Source of the DNA: Oxalobacter sp.
GTDB taxonomy: Bacteria > Pseudomonadota > Gammaproteobacteria > Burkholderiales > Burkholderiaceae_D
NCBI GenBank assembly: GCA_003605115.1
Contig: QZKY01000007.1
Span: 62,001-126,000, forward strand
DNA length: 64,000 nucleotides
Reading direction: 5' to 3'
Shown: positions 19,320-31,379 of the stretch, piece by piece
How the letters are laid out: each line of letters begins with the position of its first letter
Numbering within the stretch: the stretch's first letter is position 1
Translations under genes and position numbers: made by a program
Notes under the pieces: model-generated
Database searches by the model: none
Seen by the model: only the letters and a program-made list of their open reading frames with translations
Told to the model about the DNA's origin: nothing

Positions 19320-20477
19320 TTAGTGCAGACTCCTCGCCTGCGTACTGTTGCCCAGCATGCGCTGGCGGGCTTCTGCCAGTAAATCGTCAGGCGACGTGTG
19401 ACGCTCTTCGGCAAAGCTTGCAATGCCGGAACTCACGGAATACACGAACTGTCTCGGCATGTCACTCTTGAGCGCTTTCAGCAAACGCTCCAGGTTATCG
19501 ACGATGCGTTTGGCATTTTGCAAGGGACAGCTCGGCAAGATGATCAGGAAATCGTCACCGCTCAGTCGCACGGCAAAGTCGGATGACCGGATGAGCCCCG
19601 TCATGATGGTGGTGGCGGCGCGCAGCAATTCATCCCCTTCGCGTTGTCCGTAACGTTCAATGGCCACGTTCAAACCATTCAGATTGGCGTAGATGATGGA
19701 AAGCGGGTGCGTGTCGCGTCCGGAACGTGCCATCGCTTTTTCGAGAAACATCATGCCGGTGCGCCGGTTCACCAGCCCCGTCATTTCATCGTAAGTGGCA
19801 TAGTATTCCAGGCTGTCTCGCGCCTGTTTCAATTCGCTGATATTGGTAAAGCTCAGTGCATAAACGTGACGGCCGGAGAAGGGAATGATCCGGGACGTGA
19901 CCAGACACTCGATGACGCCGGTTTGGGTGTTCAGTAAAACGACTTCAAATTCATTCAGCGTGAGGTTGGCGCGTAAATTTTCCAGAAATTGCTGATTGCC
20001 GGAATAGGTATCCGGCAAGAGCTGGGGGAGTGTTTCTTGGGAAAGGGTATCGGCATCCTGCTGGATCAGTGACAGGGCTTTCTGGTTGTTCCCCAGTATT
20101 TGCAGGCTATCCATGTCCACCATGAGCATGGCCGCAGGGCTGGCATCAAACATGTGCCTGAAATCCTGGTCGCGCTGCGCCAGTTTTTTTGAAAAATTGT
20201 GGAGGCGAAGCGATGTGGGCGCAAACACCAGGAACGCTTCAAGCGCCAGCACGATCAGCGTAACGATCATGAATCCCCAGCCGACCCACTGGGCGGTACT
20301 CAGCGATTGCGGATGGTGTGCCTGGTCGGTGATGAGCAGTTGAAGCGTGATGTGCGAAGCGACGATGAGCAGTGCAATCACGGACAGCACGATCCTGTAG
20401 CGTCGGCGAAACTGCTGTGCCTGCTGCTCGGCAGGCGGGTTGTGATTATCCGTGTTGGCGTGTTTGGGGAGTAGCAT
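19320..20477 (-). CDS. membrane PAS-GGDEF protein with degenerate active site
   Basis: A 385-residue protein with two membrane helices (about 26-47 and 64-86), a PAS-like region (about 95-205, FRHMFDASPAAMLMVD) and a GGDEF domain (about 220-380). The signature reads SGDDF (306-310) rather than GGDEF/GGEEF. The metal-binding Asp of the first GGDEF strand is Asn265, and the usual FKxIN segment is replaced (GLNVAI), so the substrate-contacting Asn is lost. The RxxD inhibitory site is not evident (SSDF). A degenerate GGDEF domain of this kind would more likely sense or bind a nucleotide or act by protein contact than make c-di-GMP; this is inference. It lies 9 bases after lolA on the same strand. 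Confidence 0.8.
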   Translation of the reverse strand: MLLPKHANTDNHNPPAEQQAQQFRRRYRIVLSVIALLIVASHITLQLLITDQAHHPQSLSTAQWVGWGFMIVTLIVLALEAFLVFAPTSLRLHNFSKKLAQRDQDFRHMFDASPAAMLMVDMDSLQILGNNQKALSLIQQDADTLSQETLPQLLPDTYSGNQQFLENLRANLTLNEFEVVLLNTQTGVIECLVTSRIIPFSGRHVYALSFTNISELKQARDSLEYYATYDEMTGLVNRRTGMMFLEKAMARSGRDTHPLSIIYANLNGLNVAIERYGQREGDELLRAATTIMTGLIRSSDFAVRLSGDDFLIILPSCPLQNAKRIVDNLERLLKALKSDMPRQFVYSVSSGIASFAEERHTSPDDLLAEARQRMLGNSTQARSLH

Positions 20478-20486
20478 GAATCAGGA

Positions 20487-21122
20487 TTATCGGCTCATGA
20501 CGTCGGCGCCCTTCGGAATGACAAATTTAAAAAATCCAGGTTTGATCGCCGGGTTTTTTTCGATTCGTTTGAAGCTCAGTATGGAGACCTGTCCGAAGGA
20601 ATCGTGCAGCTCCATGGAGGCTAACATGCCTTGCTGTAAGCCGATTTTGATTTTTTCGAAAGAAGTATCAGATTTTGGGATGACTTCCAGCCATTCCAGA
20701 CCATCTTTCGTGCCGGCTTCCTTGAGTGTGAAGTGTTTGTCAATGTCGGCACTGCCAAACAGAATGGCAGCAGGGTTTGAGCCCAGTGCCGTGCCGAGCT
20801 TTTTGATGGTGACTTGGTTCAAATCCTTGTCATAGAGATAAAGCTTTACGCCATCTGCCTGAATGATTTGGTAGTAAGGCTTCTGGTATGTCCAGACGAA
20901 TTTCCCCGGGCGTGAAAAAACGAAGGTGCCTGAACTGGGGCGTGCCGTTCGCGTTTCTTCCTCCACCTTGATGACGCGGTGTTGCGTAAATTCGCCCTTG
21001 GCCGATTGGGTGGAAGCGACGAAGGCTTTGAATTGCGCCAACGCGCTTGCGCAAGCCAATGCCGGGACGAGAGAGAAAAACAGCAAAAGCGCCATGCCAT
21101 GCTTGAGGGGGCTGCGGGACAT
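20487..21122 (-). CDS. lolA: outer-membrane lipoprotein carrier protein LolA
   Basis: LolA ferries lipoproteins across the periplasm from LolCDE to LolB. The ATG at 21122 (TAAGGA before it) gives 211 residues with a Sec signal peptide (HGMALLLFFSLVPALACASA, cleavage near residue 26). The mature half-barrel follows: LAQFKAFVASTQSAKGEF, then FVFSRPGKFVWTYQKPY and YLYDKDLNQVTIKKL. The longer frame from 21305 runs back into ftsK and is rejected. The gene lies 11 bases after ftsK, the normal betaproteobacterial order. The usual next gene, rarA, is absent and a GGDEF gene takes its place. Confidence 0.93.
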   Translation of the reverse strand: MSRSPLKHGMALLLFFSLVPALACASALAQFKAFVASTQSAKGEFTQHRVIKVEEETRTARPSSGTFVFSRPGKFVWTYQKPYYQIIQADGVKLYLYDKDLNQVTIKKLGTALGSNPAAILFGSADIDKHFTLKEAGTKDGLEWLEVIPKSDTSFEKIKIGLQQGMLASMELHDSFGQVSILSFKRIEKNPAIKPGFFKFVIPKGADVMSR

Positions 21123-21133
21123 CAGATTTTTCC

Positions 21134-23398
21134 TTAATCGATCTTGTTGTGGGGCACAAGAATATCGCGGTTGCCGTTGCTGCGCATCGGTGAGATCACG
21201 CCGTTTTGCTCCAGTTGATCCATCAGACGCGCGGCGCGCGGATAGCCGATGCCGAGACGTCGTTGCACAAGCGTCGTGGAGGCGCGACCCGTTTCCAGTA
21301 CGCAAGCCACAGCGCGATCATAGAGCACATCTGTTTCGCTGGTGCCGCCTGATGCACCGTCTGCCGCACTTTCGCCGCGATCACCATCCAGGATACCGTC
21401 CACGTAATTGGGTGTGCCCTGTTCCTTGAGATGGCTTACCACGCGATGCACCTCATCGTCTGCGACGAAAGCGCCATGGACGCGCATCGGGAAGCCGCTG
21501 CCCGGCGGCAGGTACAACATGTCGCCCATGCCCAGCAGCGATTCTGCGCCCATTTGATCGAGGATGGTACGTGAATCAATTTTGCTGCTGACCTGGAACG
21601 CGATACGCGTCGGGATGTTCGCCTTGATCAAACCAGTAATGACATCGACCGAGGGGCGCTGGGTGGCAAGAATCAGGTGAATGCCGGCTGCACGCGCCTT
21701 TTGCGCGATACGCGCGATCAACTCTTCGACCTTCTTGCCGACGACCATCATCAGATCCGCAAGCTCATCAATGACGATCACGATGGCGGGCATGTGCTCA
21801 AGTGGTTCGGGGGCGTCTGGCGTGAGACTGAACGGATTCGGAATCGGTTCACCGCGCTTGTGCGCATCGGCAATCTTGTTGTTATAGCTGCTCAGATTGC
21901 GCACGCCAAGATGCGACATCTTGCGATAGCGTCGATCCATTTCTTCCACGGCCCATTTCAGCGCGTGACCGGCTTGTTGCATGTCGGTGACAACCGGCGC
22001 AAGCAAATGCGGAATGCCTTCGTAGATGGAAAGCTCCAGCATTTTCGGATCGATCAGGAGCAGTCGCACCTGTTGCGGATCTGACTTGTACAGCAGCGAA
22101 AGAATGATGGCATTGATCGCGACTGATTTGCCGGAGCCGGTGGTGCCGGCCACCAGCAAGTGTGGCATGCGCGCCAGATCCACGACAACGGGATTGCCAG
22201 CGATATCCTTGCCAAGCGCAATCGTCAGCAGGGACGCGCTGTCGCTGTAGACCTTGGAGCCGAGAATTTCGGAGAGCCGGACCACCTGACGTTTGGAATT
22301 CGGCAATTCCAGACCCATGTAATTCTTGCCAGGAATGGTTTCCACGACGCGCACAGAGGAAAGCGCCAGCGCACGGGCAAGATCACGTCCCAGGTTGACG
22401 ATGGTGCTGCCTTTCACACCTACGTCCGGATCGATTTCGTAACGCGTGATCACCGGACCCGGATAGGCAGCCACGACTTTGGCGGAAACGCCGAAGTCCG
22501 TCAGTTTCTTTTCAATCAGGCGACTGGTGAACTCCAGTGATTCCACGCTCATGGATTCTTGTGTGGAGGGCGCAGGATCAAGCAGCATCAGCGGCGGTAA
22601 ATCACCCTCGGTCAGATCAGCGAAGAGCGTGGCTTGCCTTTCCTTTTCAGCGCGTTCGGATTTTTGAACCGCCACAACAGCTTGTTCAATCTTGATCGGC
22701 GGATGTTCAACAATGCGAGCGCGTTCTTGCACGATGACACCTTCGCGCTTGATTGAAGCGGCCTGTCCCATCTTGCGGTCAGCACGCGCGGCGAACCAGT
22801 TACGAATCCGGAAGAGGGTGTTTTCAATGGCTGCGCCAATTTTTTCCGCGACCTGCAACCAGGAGATTTGGAAAAATAAACTGATGCCCAGCGTCAGCAT
22901 TAACAGCAACAATAGTGTGCCGCCATTGAATCCGAAAATTTTGTGTGTCCACTGCCCAGCCACTTTGCCCAGCATGCCGCCAGGCGGAGAAGGCAGTTGC
23001 ACCTTCAGCGTGTACATGCGCAGGAATTCGATGGCAGAACTGCTGACCATCAGCAGCACGAGACCCGCTACACGGATGAGGTTTTCAAATCGATGCTTCG
23101 GCTCGGGCGGCGAGCGCAAGAGCAGGCGTTGCGCCATTTTTCTGTAATGTCGCCAGATGCGATGCAACAACACGAGGCACCACCACCATGCCGAGAACCC
23201 GAAAATGAACAAGAGCAGATCAGCAAGATAGGCGCCGAGTCGTCCGCCCCAGTTGCTGACGCGGCTGACAGCATTGGCGTGTGACCATCCGGGATCGGTT
23301 TGAGAGTATGTCAGGAGAATTAGGACGAGATAAATACCCAAGGCGACAAGCGCGAACATTCCGGCTTCGGACAGGAGGCGACGAAGCCTGTCAGGCAT
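21134..23398 (-). CDS. ftsK: DNA translocase FtsK
   Basis: FtsK sits at the division septum and pumps chromosome termini to dif, activating XerCD. From the ATG at 23398 there are 754 residues: four membrane helices (within about 10-195), a short linker, the alpha/beta motor with Walker A GTTGSGKS, a DELADLMM Walker B and [10 protein letters not shown]. The C-terminal winged-helix gamma domain reads KOPS sites ([20 protein letters not shown]). I chose 23398 because AAGGA lies 8 bases upstream; in-frame ATGs at 23455 and 23497 would add 19 or 33 residues with poorer ribosome sites. The linker is short, as in many betaproteobacteria. Confidence 0.93.
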   Translation of the reverse strand: MPDRLRRLLSEAGMFALVALGIYLVLILLTYSQTDPGWSHANAVSRVSNWGGRLGAYLADLLLFIFGFSAWWWCLVLLHRIWRHYRKMAQRLLLRSPPEPKHRFENLIRVAGLVLLMVSSSAIEFLRMYTLKVQLPSPPGGMLGKVAGQWTHKIFGFNGGTLLLLLMLTLGISLFFQISWLQVAEKIGAAIENTLFRIRNWFAARADRKMGQAASIKREGVIVQERARIVEHPPIKIEQAVVAVQKSERAEKERQATLFADLTEGDLPPLMLLDPAPSTQESMSVESLEFTSRLIEKKLTDFGVSAKVVAAYPGPVITRYEIDPDVGVKGSTIVNLGRDLARALALSSVRVVETIPGKNYMGLELPNSKRQVVRLSEILGSKVYSDSASLLTIALGKDIAGNPVVVDLARMPHLLVAGTTGSGKSVAINAIILSLLYKSDPQQVRLLLIDPKMLELSIYEGIPHLLAPVVTDMQQAGHALKWAVEEMDRRYRKMSHLGVRNLSSYNNKIADAHKRGEPIPNPFSLTPDAPEPLEHMPAIVIVIDELADLMMVVGKKVEELIARIAQKARAAGIHLILATQRPSVDVITGLIKANIPTRIAFQVSSKIDSRTILDQMGAESLLGMGDMLYLPPGSGFPMRVHGAFVADDEVHRVVSHLKEQGTPNYVDGILDGDRGESAADGASGGTSETDVLYDRAVACVLETGRASTTLVQRRLGIGYPRAARLMDQLEQNGVISPMRSNGNRDILVPHNKID

Positions 23399-23624
23399 GG
23401 GATTTTCCTTGGGCGGAGGGGTGTTTCGTGTATAGGCCGTGCTGGTTCGATTCATGGTTTCACTGAATAACGTGGGGCGCGGCGTTGCGCAGCCCATTCG
23501 TCTATAATCTTACCGATTTTTTGAGACAAATGAGCAATATTCTCCAAAGTGCCTGGGAAAGCGCCACAGAAGGCAATACACTTTGTTGGCATTTTGTTGA
23601 TTTCTTCATCATATCTACCTTTAG

Positions 23625-24596
<972 letters not shown>

Positions 24597-24598
24597 GG

Positions 24599-25243
24599 AT
24601 GCCCAAGTCGCGCAAAGACCTCTCTGATCTGAAAGGCTTGAGCAAGACGCTCAAGCAGCAGCGCGACGCGCAGGAAGCGGCAGAGCGTGAACGCGCGCGT
24701 CTTGAGCGGGATGCGCAACGCGAAGCGGATGTGTTTCGCAAAGCGGTGGGAGATGTGAAGCCGTTGCCGCCCCAGAATCGCGCGGCGGTACCGGGGGCAC
24801 CACCCGCGCCCATTGCACACCAGCGACAGGCAGACAATCACGAAGTGTTGAAAGCGGCCATGTCAGACGAGTTTGATGTGACGACCTTGCTCGATGTGGA
24901 TGCCGATTTGAGTTACACTCGCCCCGGCGTTGGGCGCGAGGTCGTGCGCAAATTGCGTCGCGGGCATTGGGTGATTCAGGACGAGTTTGATTTGCACGGC
25001 ATGCGCCGCGATGAAGCGCGTGAGGCGCTGGCTGATTTTCTGCGCGAAGTGACACGACGCGGTTTACGATGCATTCGCATTGTGCATGGCAAGGGGCTGG
25101 GCTCGGTCAACAAGGAGCCAGTACTCAAGGGGATGGTGCACAAATGGCTGGTGCAAAAGGATGAGGTATTGGCTTTTTGTCAAGCCAAGGCGGTAGATGG
25201 CGGTTCGGGCGCAGTGATCGTTTTACTGAAGGGAAGAGCCTGA
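24599..25243 (+). CDS. Smr-domain protein (SmrB-like endonuclease family)
   Basis: A 214-residue protein with a charged, probably coiled-coil N-terminal third (RDAQEAAERERARLERDAQ region) and a C-terminal Smr domain (about 120-212). The domain shows the family motifs DEFDLHGMRRDEAREAL (DLHG) and IRIVHGKGLGS (HGKG). Smr proteins include SmrB, which cuts mRNA at collided ribosomes in E. coli. The DLHG and HGKG motifs fit that nuclease group, but proof of the same role is lacking. The start overlaps the trxB ribosome-proximal sequence (TAAGG then ATG), suggesting coupled translation. Confidence 0.85.
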   Translation: MPKSRKDLSDLKGLSKTLKQQRDAQEAAERERARLERDAQREADVFRKAVGDVKPLPPQNRAAVPGAPPAPIAHQRQADNHEVLKAAMSDEFDVTTLLDVDADLSYTRPGVGREVVRKLRRGHWVIQDEFDLHGMRRDEAREALADFLREVTRRGLRCIRIVHGKGLGSVNKEPVLKGMVHKWLVQKDEVLAFCQAKAVDGGSGAVIVLLKGRA

Positions 25244-25310
25244 GTCGGTGTATCATCTTGCTTTTGCATGGTTTGAACATCCTAGGGGCTTATCAAAAAG
25301 GAAGGTTTCG

Positions 25311-25763
25311 ATGTTTTCAGGAATTAAAAAATGGGGAAAATTGTTTGGCGCCATGATCCTGGGCGTCGCCATATTGACCGCTTGTACCGGCGGTACTGAG
25401 CAAGAGCAGGAATTCCTCAAGAAAGCACAGAAAGGCGACAAGGAAGCGCAGTACCAATTGTCACGTCTGTATTTCGAAGGCAATGGCGTCGATCAGAGCG
25501 ACAAAAAGGGTGCCTACTGGGTGCGCAAGGCCGCCGAAGGCGGATATCCGTTAGCGCTGGGTGATCTGGGGATGATGTATGCGCTGGGGGTGATGTGCAG
25601 AAAAGACAACGTCGAAGCCCTGAAGTGGCTGACGCTGTGCGAGAAGTATGACTGTAGTGGCCCCGGGATACGTTACATGAAAGATTTGCAAGAAACGATG
25701 AAGCCCGAAGACATCCAAAAAGCCAAGCAGTTGGCGGCGACGTGGAAGCCGAAGGTTGATTGA
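25311..25763 (+). CDS. Sel1-repeat lipoprotein of unknown function
   Basis: A 150-residue protein beginning with a lipoprotein signal (GAMILGVAILTAC, Cys25 as the lipid site). It then has about two Sel1/TPR-like helical repeats (EAQYQLSRLYFEGNGVDQS and DLGMMYALGVMCRKDNVEAL). Sel1 repeats form protein-binding solenoids. The ATG at 25311 has AAGGAAG seven bases before it. A longer frame from 25248 exists but lacks a signal at its start. It is followed by a clear terminator, so the trxB-smr-Sel1 run may end here. No partner is evident. Confidence 0.75.
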   Translation: MFSGIKKWGKLFGAMILGVAILTACTGGTEQEQEFLKKAQKGDKEAQYQLSRLYFEGNGVDQSDKKGAYWVRKAAEGGYPLALGDLGMMYALGVMCRKDNVEALKWLTLCEKYDCSGPGIRYMKDLQETMKPEDIQKAKQLAATWKPKVD

Positions 25764-25782
25764 GGCGGCGACAGGAAAAAAT

Positions 25783-25817
25783 AAAAAGGCACGAGAGAAA
25801 TCCCGTGCCTTTTTTTA
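25783..25817. terminator. intrinsic terminator, probably bidirectional, between the Sel1 lipoprotein gene and glnB
   Basis: AAAAAGGCACG (25783-25793) pairs with CGTGCCTTTTT (25804-25814), with further T beyond on the plus strand and A upstream, so it works in both orientations for the two convergent genes. Confidence 0.85.
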
Positions 25818-25854
25818 TGAAGCCTTGAACTATTCAGCGCTTCACCAAAAATGC

Positions 25855-27862
<2,008 letters not shown>

Positions 27863-28022
27863 GATCTTGAGTGAAAATAGGCGAAAAGTGTGATGGGAAT
27901 TATCGCACGTCGCTGGGGTATACAGAGGACATTTCCCACGCATTTGGGGGAACCGTTAATAAAGCGCAAACCCCGCAGAATGCGAGTAAAATTCTGCTTT
28001 TACACCGTCAAAACAGACAGTT

Positions 28023-29495
28023 ATGCAATACATTTCCACTCGCGCAGGGAAAGATAGCCCAGCCGCACCACGTTCCTTTTCCGAGATACTGCTCGAAGGC
28101 CTCGCGCCGGACGGCGGTTTGTACATGCCCGTCGACTATCCGCGCGTGACCGATGAAGAGTTGAACGCCTGGCGTAAGCTTTCCTATGCCGATCTCGCCT
28201 ACGCAATCCTGAAGAAGTTTGCGGATGACATTCCTGATGCGGATTTGAAAGCGCTGGCTCACAAGACGTATACGCCGCAAGTGTATTGCAATGCGCGCAC
28301 GCCGGAAGATGCACAACAGATCACGCCGCTCTATACGCTGGAGGAGAGGGGGGATCACCGGATCATGTTGCAAGCGTTGTCCAACGGCCCGACGCTCGCA
28401 TTCAAGGACATGGCCATGCAGTTGTTGGGCAATCTCTTTGAATACGCCTTGTCCAAACAGAATGCTGAACTGAATATTTTTGGCGCAACCTCAGGCGACA
28501 CCGGCAGTTCGGCGGAATATGCCATGCGCGGTAAAAAAGGTATTCGCGTCTTCATGCTGTCGCCGCACAAAAAGATGAGTGCGTTTCAGACCGCGCAAAT
28601 GTTCAGCCTGCCAGACCCGAACATTTTCAATATCGCGGTGGAAGGCGTGTTCGACGATTGTCAGGACATGGTCAAGGCAGCATCAAACGATTTGCCATTC
28701 AAGGCGAAGCAAAAAATCGGCACGGTCAATTCCATCAACTGGGCGCGCGTGATTGCGCAGGTCATTTACTATTTCCGTGGCTATTTGACTGCGACAACCT
28801 CCAACGATCAGAAAGTATCGTTCACGGTACCGTCCGGGAACTTCGGTAACATTTGCGCTGGCCACATTGCGCGCATGATGTGTTTGCCGATTGATCGTCT
28901 GGTGGTGGCGACGAACGAAAACGATGTGCTCGACGAATTCTTCCGTACCGGCGTGTATCGCGTGCGCAAGTCCGCAGAGACGTACCACACCAGCAGTCCC
29001 TCGATGGATATTTCCAAAGCATCGAACTTCGAGCGTTTTATTTACGATTTGGTGGAGCGTGATGGCGACCGCGTCGAAGCACTTTTCACCCGTATCGACT
29101 TGCGAGGCGGTTTCAACCTGTCCGGCAAGACGGGCAGTGATGGCAGCGAATTTTTCAAGGTGTCGCGTTTTGGTTTCGAGTCCGGTAAATCCACGCATCA
29201 GGATCGTCTCAACACGATCCGTGACGTATATCAAAAGTACGGCGTGATGATCGATCCGCATACGGCAGACGGCGTGAAAGTGGCGCGCGAGCATGTGCGT
29301 GCTGGCATACCGATGATCGTGCTGGAAACGGCCTTGCCCGCAAAATTCAACGAAACCATTCGCGAAGCGCTGGGCATGGATGCGCCGCGCCCGGCGGGGT
29401 TCGAGAACATCGAAACATTGCCGCAACGTTTTGACGTGATGCCGGTGGATGCGGAGAAGATGAAGCAATATATTGCAAAACGTACTGCTTTGTAA
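28023..29495 (+). CDS. thrC: threonine synthase ThrC
   Basis: PLP enzyme that converts O-phosphohomoserine to threonine. The 490-residue sequence is the long (E. coli/yeast-type) class. It has the start MQYISTRAG, the N-terminal EGLAPDGGLYMP, the PLP-Lys segment LAFKDMAMQLLGNLFEY (about 125-141), GATSGDTGSSAEYA for phosphate binding and VPSGNFGNICAGH. The homoserine dehydrogenase gene that often precedes thrC in Burkholderiales is absent here; instead thrC is divergent from nadE. A REPIN-like repeat pair fills the space to moeA. Confidence 0.95.
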   Translation: MQYISTRAGKDSPAAPRSFSEILLEGLAPDGGLYMPVDYPRVTDEELNAWRKLSYADLAYAILKKFADDIPDADLKALAHKTYTPQVYCNARTPEDAQQITPLYTLEERGDHRIMLQALSNGPTLAFKDMAMQLLGNLFEYALSKQNAELNIFGATSGDTGSSAEYAMRGKKGIRVFMLSPHKKMSAFQTAQMFSLPDPNIFNIAVEGVFDDCQDMVKAASNDLPFKAKQKIGTVNSINWARVIAQVIYYFRGYLTATTSNDQKVSFTVPSGNFGNICAGHIARMMCLPIDRLVVATNENDVLDEFFRTGVYRVRKSAETYHTSSPSMDISKASNFERFIYDLVERDGDRVEALFTRIDLRGGFNLSGKTGSDGSEFFKVSRFGFESGKSTHQDRLNTIRDVYQKYGVMIDPHTADGVKVAREHVRAGIPMIVLETALPAKFNETIREALGMDAPRPAGFENIETLPQRFDVMPVDAEKMKQYIAKRTAL

Positions 29496-29540
29496 GTTGT
29501 CTGAAATCAGGTTCAAGGCAATTCGAGGCTGAGGGAAACC

Positions 29541-29585
29541 GGGGTCAGCAGTTTATTTTTACGAAGTAAAAATTACTCTGACCCC
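29541..29585. repeat. REP-like palindrome, family 1, copy A
   Basis: GGGGTCAGCAGTTTATTTTT folds back on AAAAATTACTCTGACCCC around a short CGAAG-type turn. It is the left member of an inverted pair with copy B (29689-29734). The flanks GAGGGAAACC on the left of A and GGTTTCCCGC on the right of B are also inverted. Confidence 0.85.
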
Positions 29586-29688
29586 GAATTTCACGAAAGC
29601 CGAGCGCGACTGTCAATTGCCATGAAATTCACATTTGATTTTTGTCCAATAACGTAAGGAAACCAGTGGTAGTACTTGCGGGAAATTC

Positions 29689-29734
29689 GGGGTCAGAGTC
29701 AAAGTATCGCAAGCGATATTTGACTGCCGACCCC
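29689..29734. repeat. REP-like palindrome, family 1, copy B
   Basis: GGGGTCAGAGTCAAAGTATC, turn GCAA, then GATATTTGACTGCCGACCCC. The inner sequence differs from copy A but matches copy F (36507-36552) closely. With A it forms a REPIN-like inverted pair, spacer about 103 bp. Confidence 0.85.
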
Positions 29735-29782
29735 GGTTTCCCGCAGCCCTCCGAATTTCCCGGAAAATTGTTTTGAACAACG

Positions 29783-31000
29783 ATGACGCAACCCCTCCTC
29801 ACAGCTGCACAGGCTCTTGAATCGTTGCTCGCTGCCGCGACGCCGATCATTGACGTCGAAACAGTACCCACCTTCGAATCTAACGGTCGCGTCATTGCAG
29901 CGGATCAGGTCTCCACAATCGACGTGCCTTCCGCCGACAATTCCGAACGCGACGGTTACGCCGTGCGTGCGGCGGAATGCGCGAGCGGTGCCGCATTGTT
30001 CACGGTATCTCAACGCATTCCTGCAGGTAAGGTGGCGCAATCGCTTGCAGCAGGTACGGCGGCGCGCATTTTTACTGGGGCGATGATTCCACAGGGTGCG
30101 GATGCGGTCGTGATGCAGGAAGATTGTGTTGCTGATGGTGATCAAGTCACGATCAACTTCAAGCCAACCTCTGGCGAATGGGTGCGCCGCGCGGGGGAAG
30201 ACATTCGTCAGCACAGCGTGATTCTGCCAAAAGGCACGCGCATCCGTCCGCAGGAAATGGGACTGGCTGCATCGGTCGGGTTGGCCAGCTTGCCAGTCGT
30301 ACGTCGCGTGCGTGTGGCGGTGTTTTCCACGGGTGACGAGCTCGCGATGCCGGGTGAAGTCTTGAAGCCAGGTGCCGTTTACAATTCCAACCGCTTCACC
30401 TTGCGCGGCTTGCTGCAAAATCTGGGTTGCGACACCACCGATTACGGCATCGTGCCGGATACGCTGGCAGCCACGCGCGCTACGCTCGAGCGTGCTGCAC
30501 AGACAAATGATTTGATTATTACTTCCGGGGGCGTGTCGGTCGGCGAAGAAGATCACATTCGTCCCGCACTGGAAGCAGCAGGACGACTCACGATGTGGCA
30601 ACTGGCGATCAAGCCCGGCAAGCCGTTGGCGTTTGGCGAAGTGAACAGACAACAAGGCATTGCCCACTTCATTGGTTTGCCTGGCAATCCGGTGTCGGTC
30701 TTGATCGGTTTTGCGCTTTTCGTCAAACCTTTTATCCTGCGACAGCAAGGCGTGCAGGCAGTATCACCCAAGCGTTACATGATGCGTGCCGACTTCGCTT
30801 TACCCAAAGGCGACCGCCGCAATGAATTTCTGCGCGCGCGCATCAATGCAAACGGCGGGCTGGAGTTGTTTCACAATCAGGGCTCAGGCGTGTTGACATC
30901 AACCACCTGGGCTGATGGTTTGATAGACAATCCGCCGAACAAGACGATTGCGCCTGGCGATACGGTGCGTTTTCTGCCCTTTAGCGAACTGCTTTATTGA
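29783..31000 (+). CDS. moeA: molybdopterin molybdenumtransferase MoeA
   Basis: MoeA inserts molybdate into adenylylated molybdopterin, the last general step of Moco synthesis. The 405 residues show the MoeA domain order: S-x-x-D-G-Y-A motif in ERDGYAV (about 52), the PQGADAVVMQED segment (about 107), and the GTRIRPQEMGLAASVG motif. The MogA-like domain has FSTGDELAMPG and SGGVSVGEEDH, and domain IV follows (LPKGDRRNEFLRARI). The stop at 31000 lies one base before the moaD start codon. No strong ribosome site is seen at the ATG, which lies just beyond a REPIN-like pair. Confidence 0.95.
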   Translation: MTQPLLTAAQALESLLAAATPIIDVETVPTFESNGRVIAADQVSTIDVPSADNSERDGYAVRAAECASGAALFTVSQRIPAGKVAQSLAAGTAARIFTGAMIPQGADAVVMQEDCVADGDQVTINFKPTSGEWVRRAGEDIRQHSVILPKGTRIRPQEMGLAASVGLASLPVVRRVRVAVFSTGDELAMPGEVLKPGAVYNSNRFTLRGLLQNLGCDTTDYGIVPDTLAATRATLERAAQTNDLIITSGGVSVGEEDHIRPALEAAGRLTMWQLAIKPGKPLAFGEVNRQQGIAHFIGLPGNPVSVLIGFALFVKPFILRQQGVQAVSPKRYMMRADFALPKGDRRNEFLRARINANGGLELFHNQGSGVLTSTTWADGLIDNPPNKTIAPGDTVRFLPFSELLY

Positions 31001-31001
31001 G

Positions 31002-31259
31002 ATGAACATCGAACTCCGTTTTTTTGCCAGTGTGCGCGAAACCCTTGGGGTGGACACCGAGACAGTTTTCTTGCCGCCTGAAGTGAAAACCGTTGGCGAT
31101 GTCCGCCGCTTCCTGATGGCGCGCGGTGGCAAATGGGCAGAAGCGCTGGCAGATGGCAAAGCTTTGCGCATGGCGATCAATCAGCAAATGTGCGATGCTT
31201 CGACTGCCATCACCGAAGGTGCCGAAGTGGCATTCTTTCCACCCGTGACGGGTGGTTAA
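31002..31259 (+). CDS. moaD: molybdopterin synthase small subunit MoaD
   Basis: The ubiquitin-like sulfur carrier of molybdopterin synthase. From the ATG at 31002 there are 85 residues starting MNIELRFFASVRE and ending FPPVTGG, with the C-terminal Gly-Gly that is thiocarboxylated. A longer frame from 30948 overlaps moeA and is rejected. It partners with moaE at 32689; the two are separated here by a methyltransferase gene and repeat copies, whereas they are usually adjacent. Confidence 0.93.
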   Translation: MNIELRFFASVRETLGVDTETVFLPPEVKTVGDVRRFLMARGGKWAEALADGKALRMAINQQMCDASTAITEGAEVAFFPPVTGG

Positions 31260-31290
31260 ATAATTAGGGTCAGAGTCAAATTACGGGAGG

Positions 31291-31345
31291 ATAATTAGGG
31301 TCAGAGTAATTTACGCGCAGCGTAAATTACTCTGGCTCTAATTAT
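31291..31345. repeat. REP-like palindrome, family 1, copy C (with extra half copy)
   Basis: ATAATTAGGGTCAGAGTAAT folds back on ATTACTCTGGCTCTAATTAT around GCGCAGCGT. A half copy, TAATTAGGGTCAGAGTCAAA, precedes it at 31261-31280. The arms start ATTAGGGTC rather than GGGGTC, so it is a variant. It lies between moaD and the methyltransferase gene. Confidence 0.8.
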
Positions 31346-31379
31346 CATAGGCTTCATCCATTAAAACAAAACGCAACTC

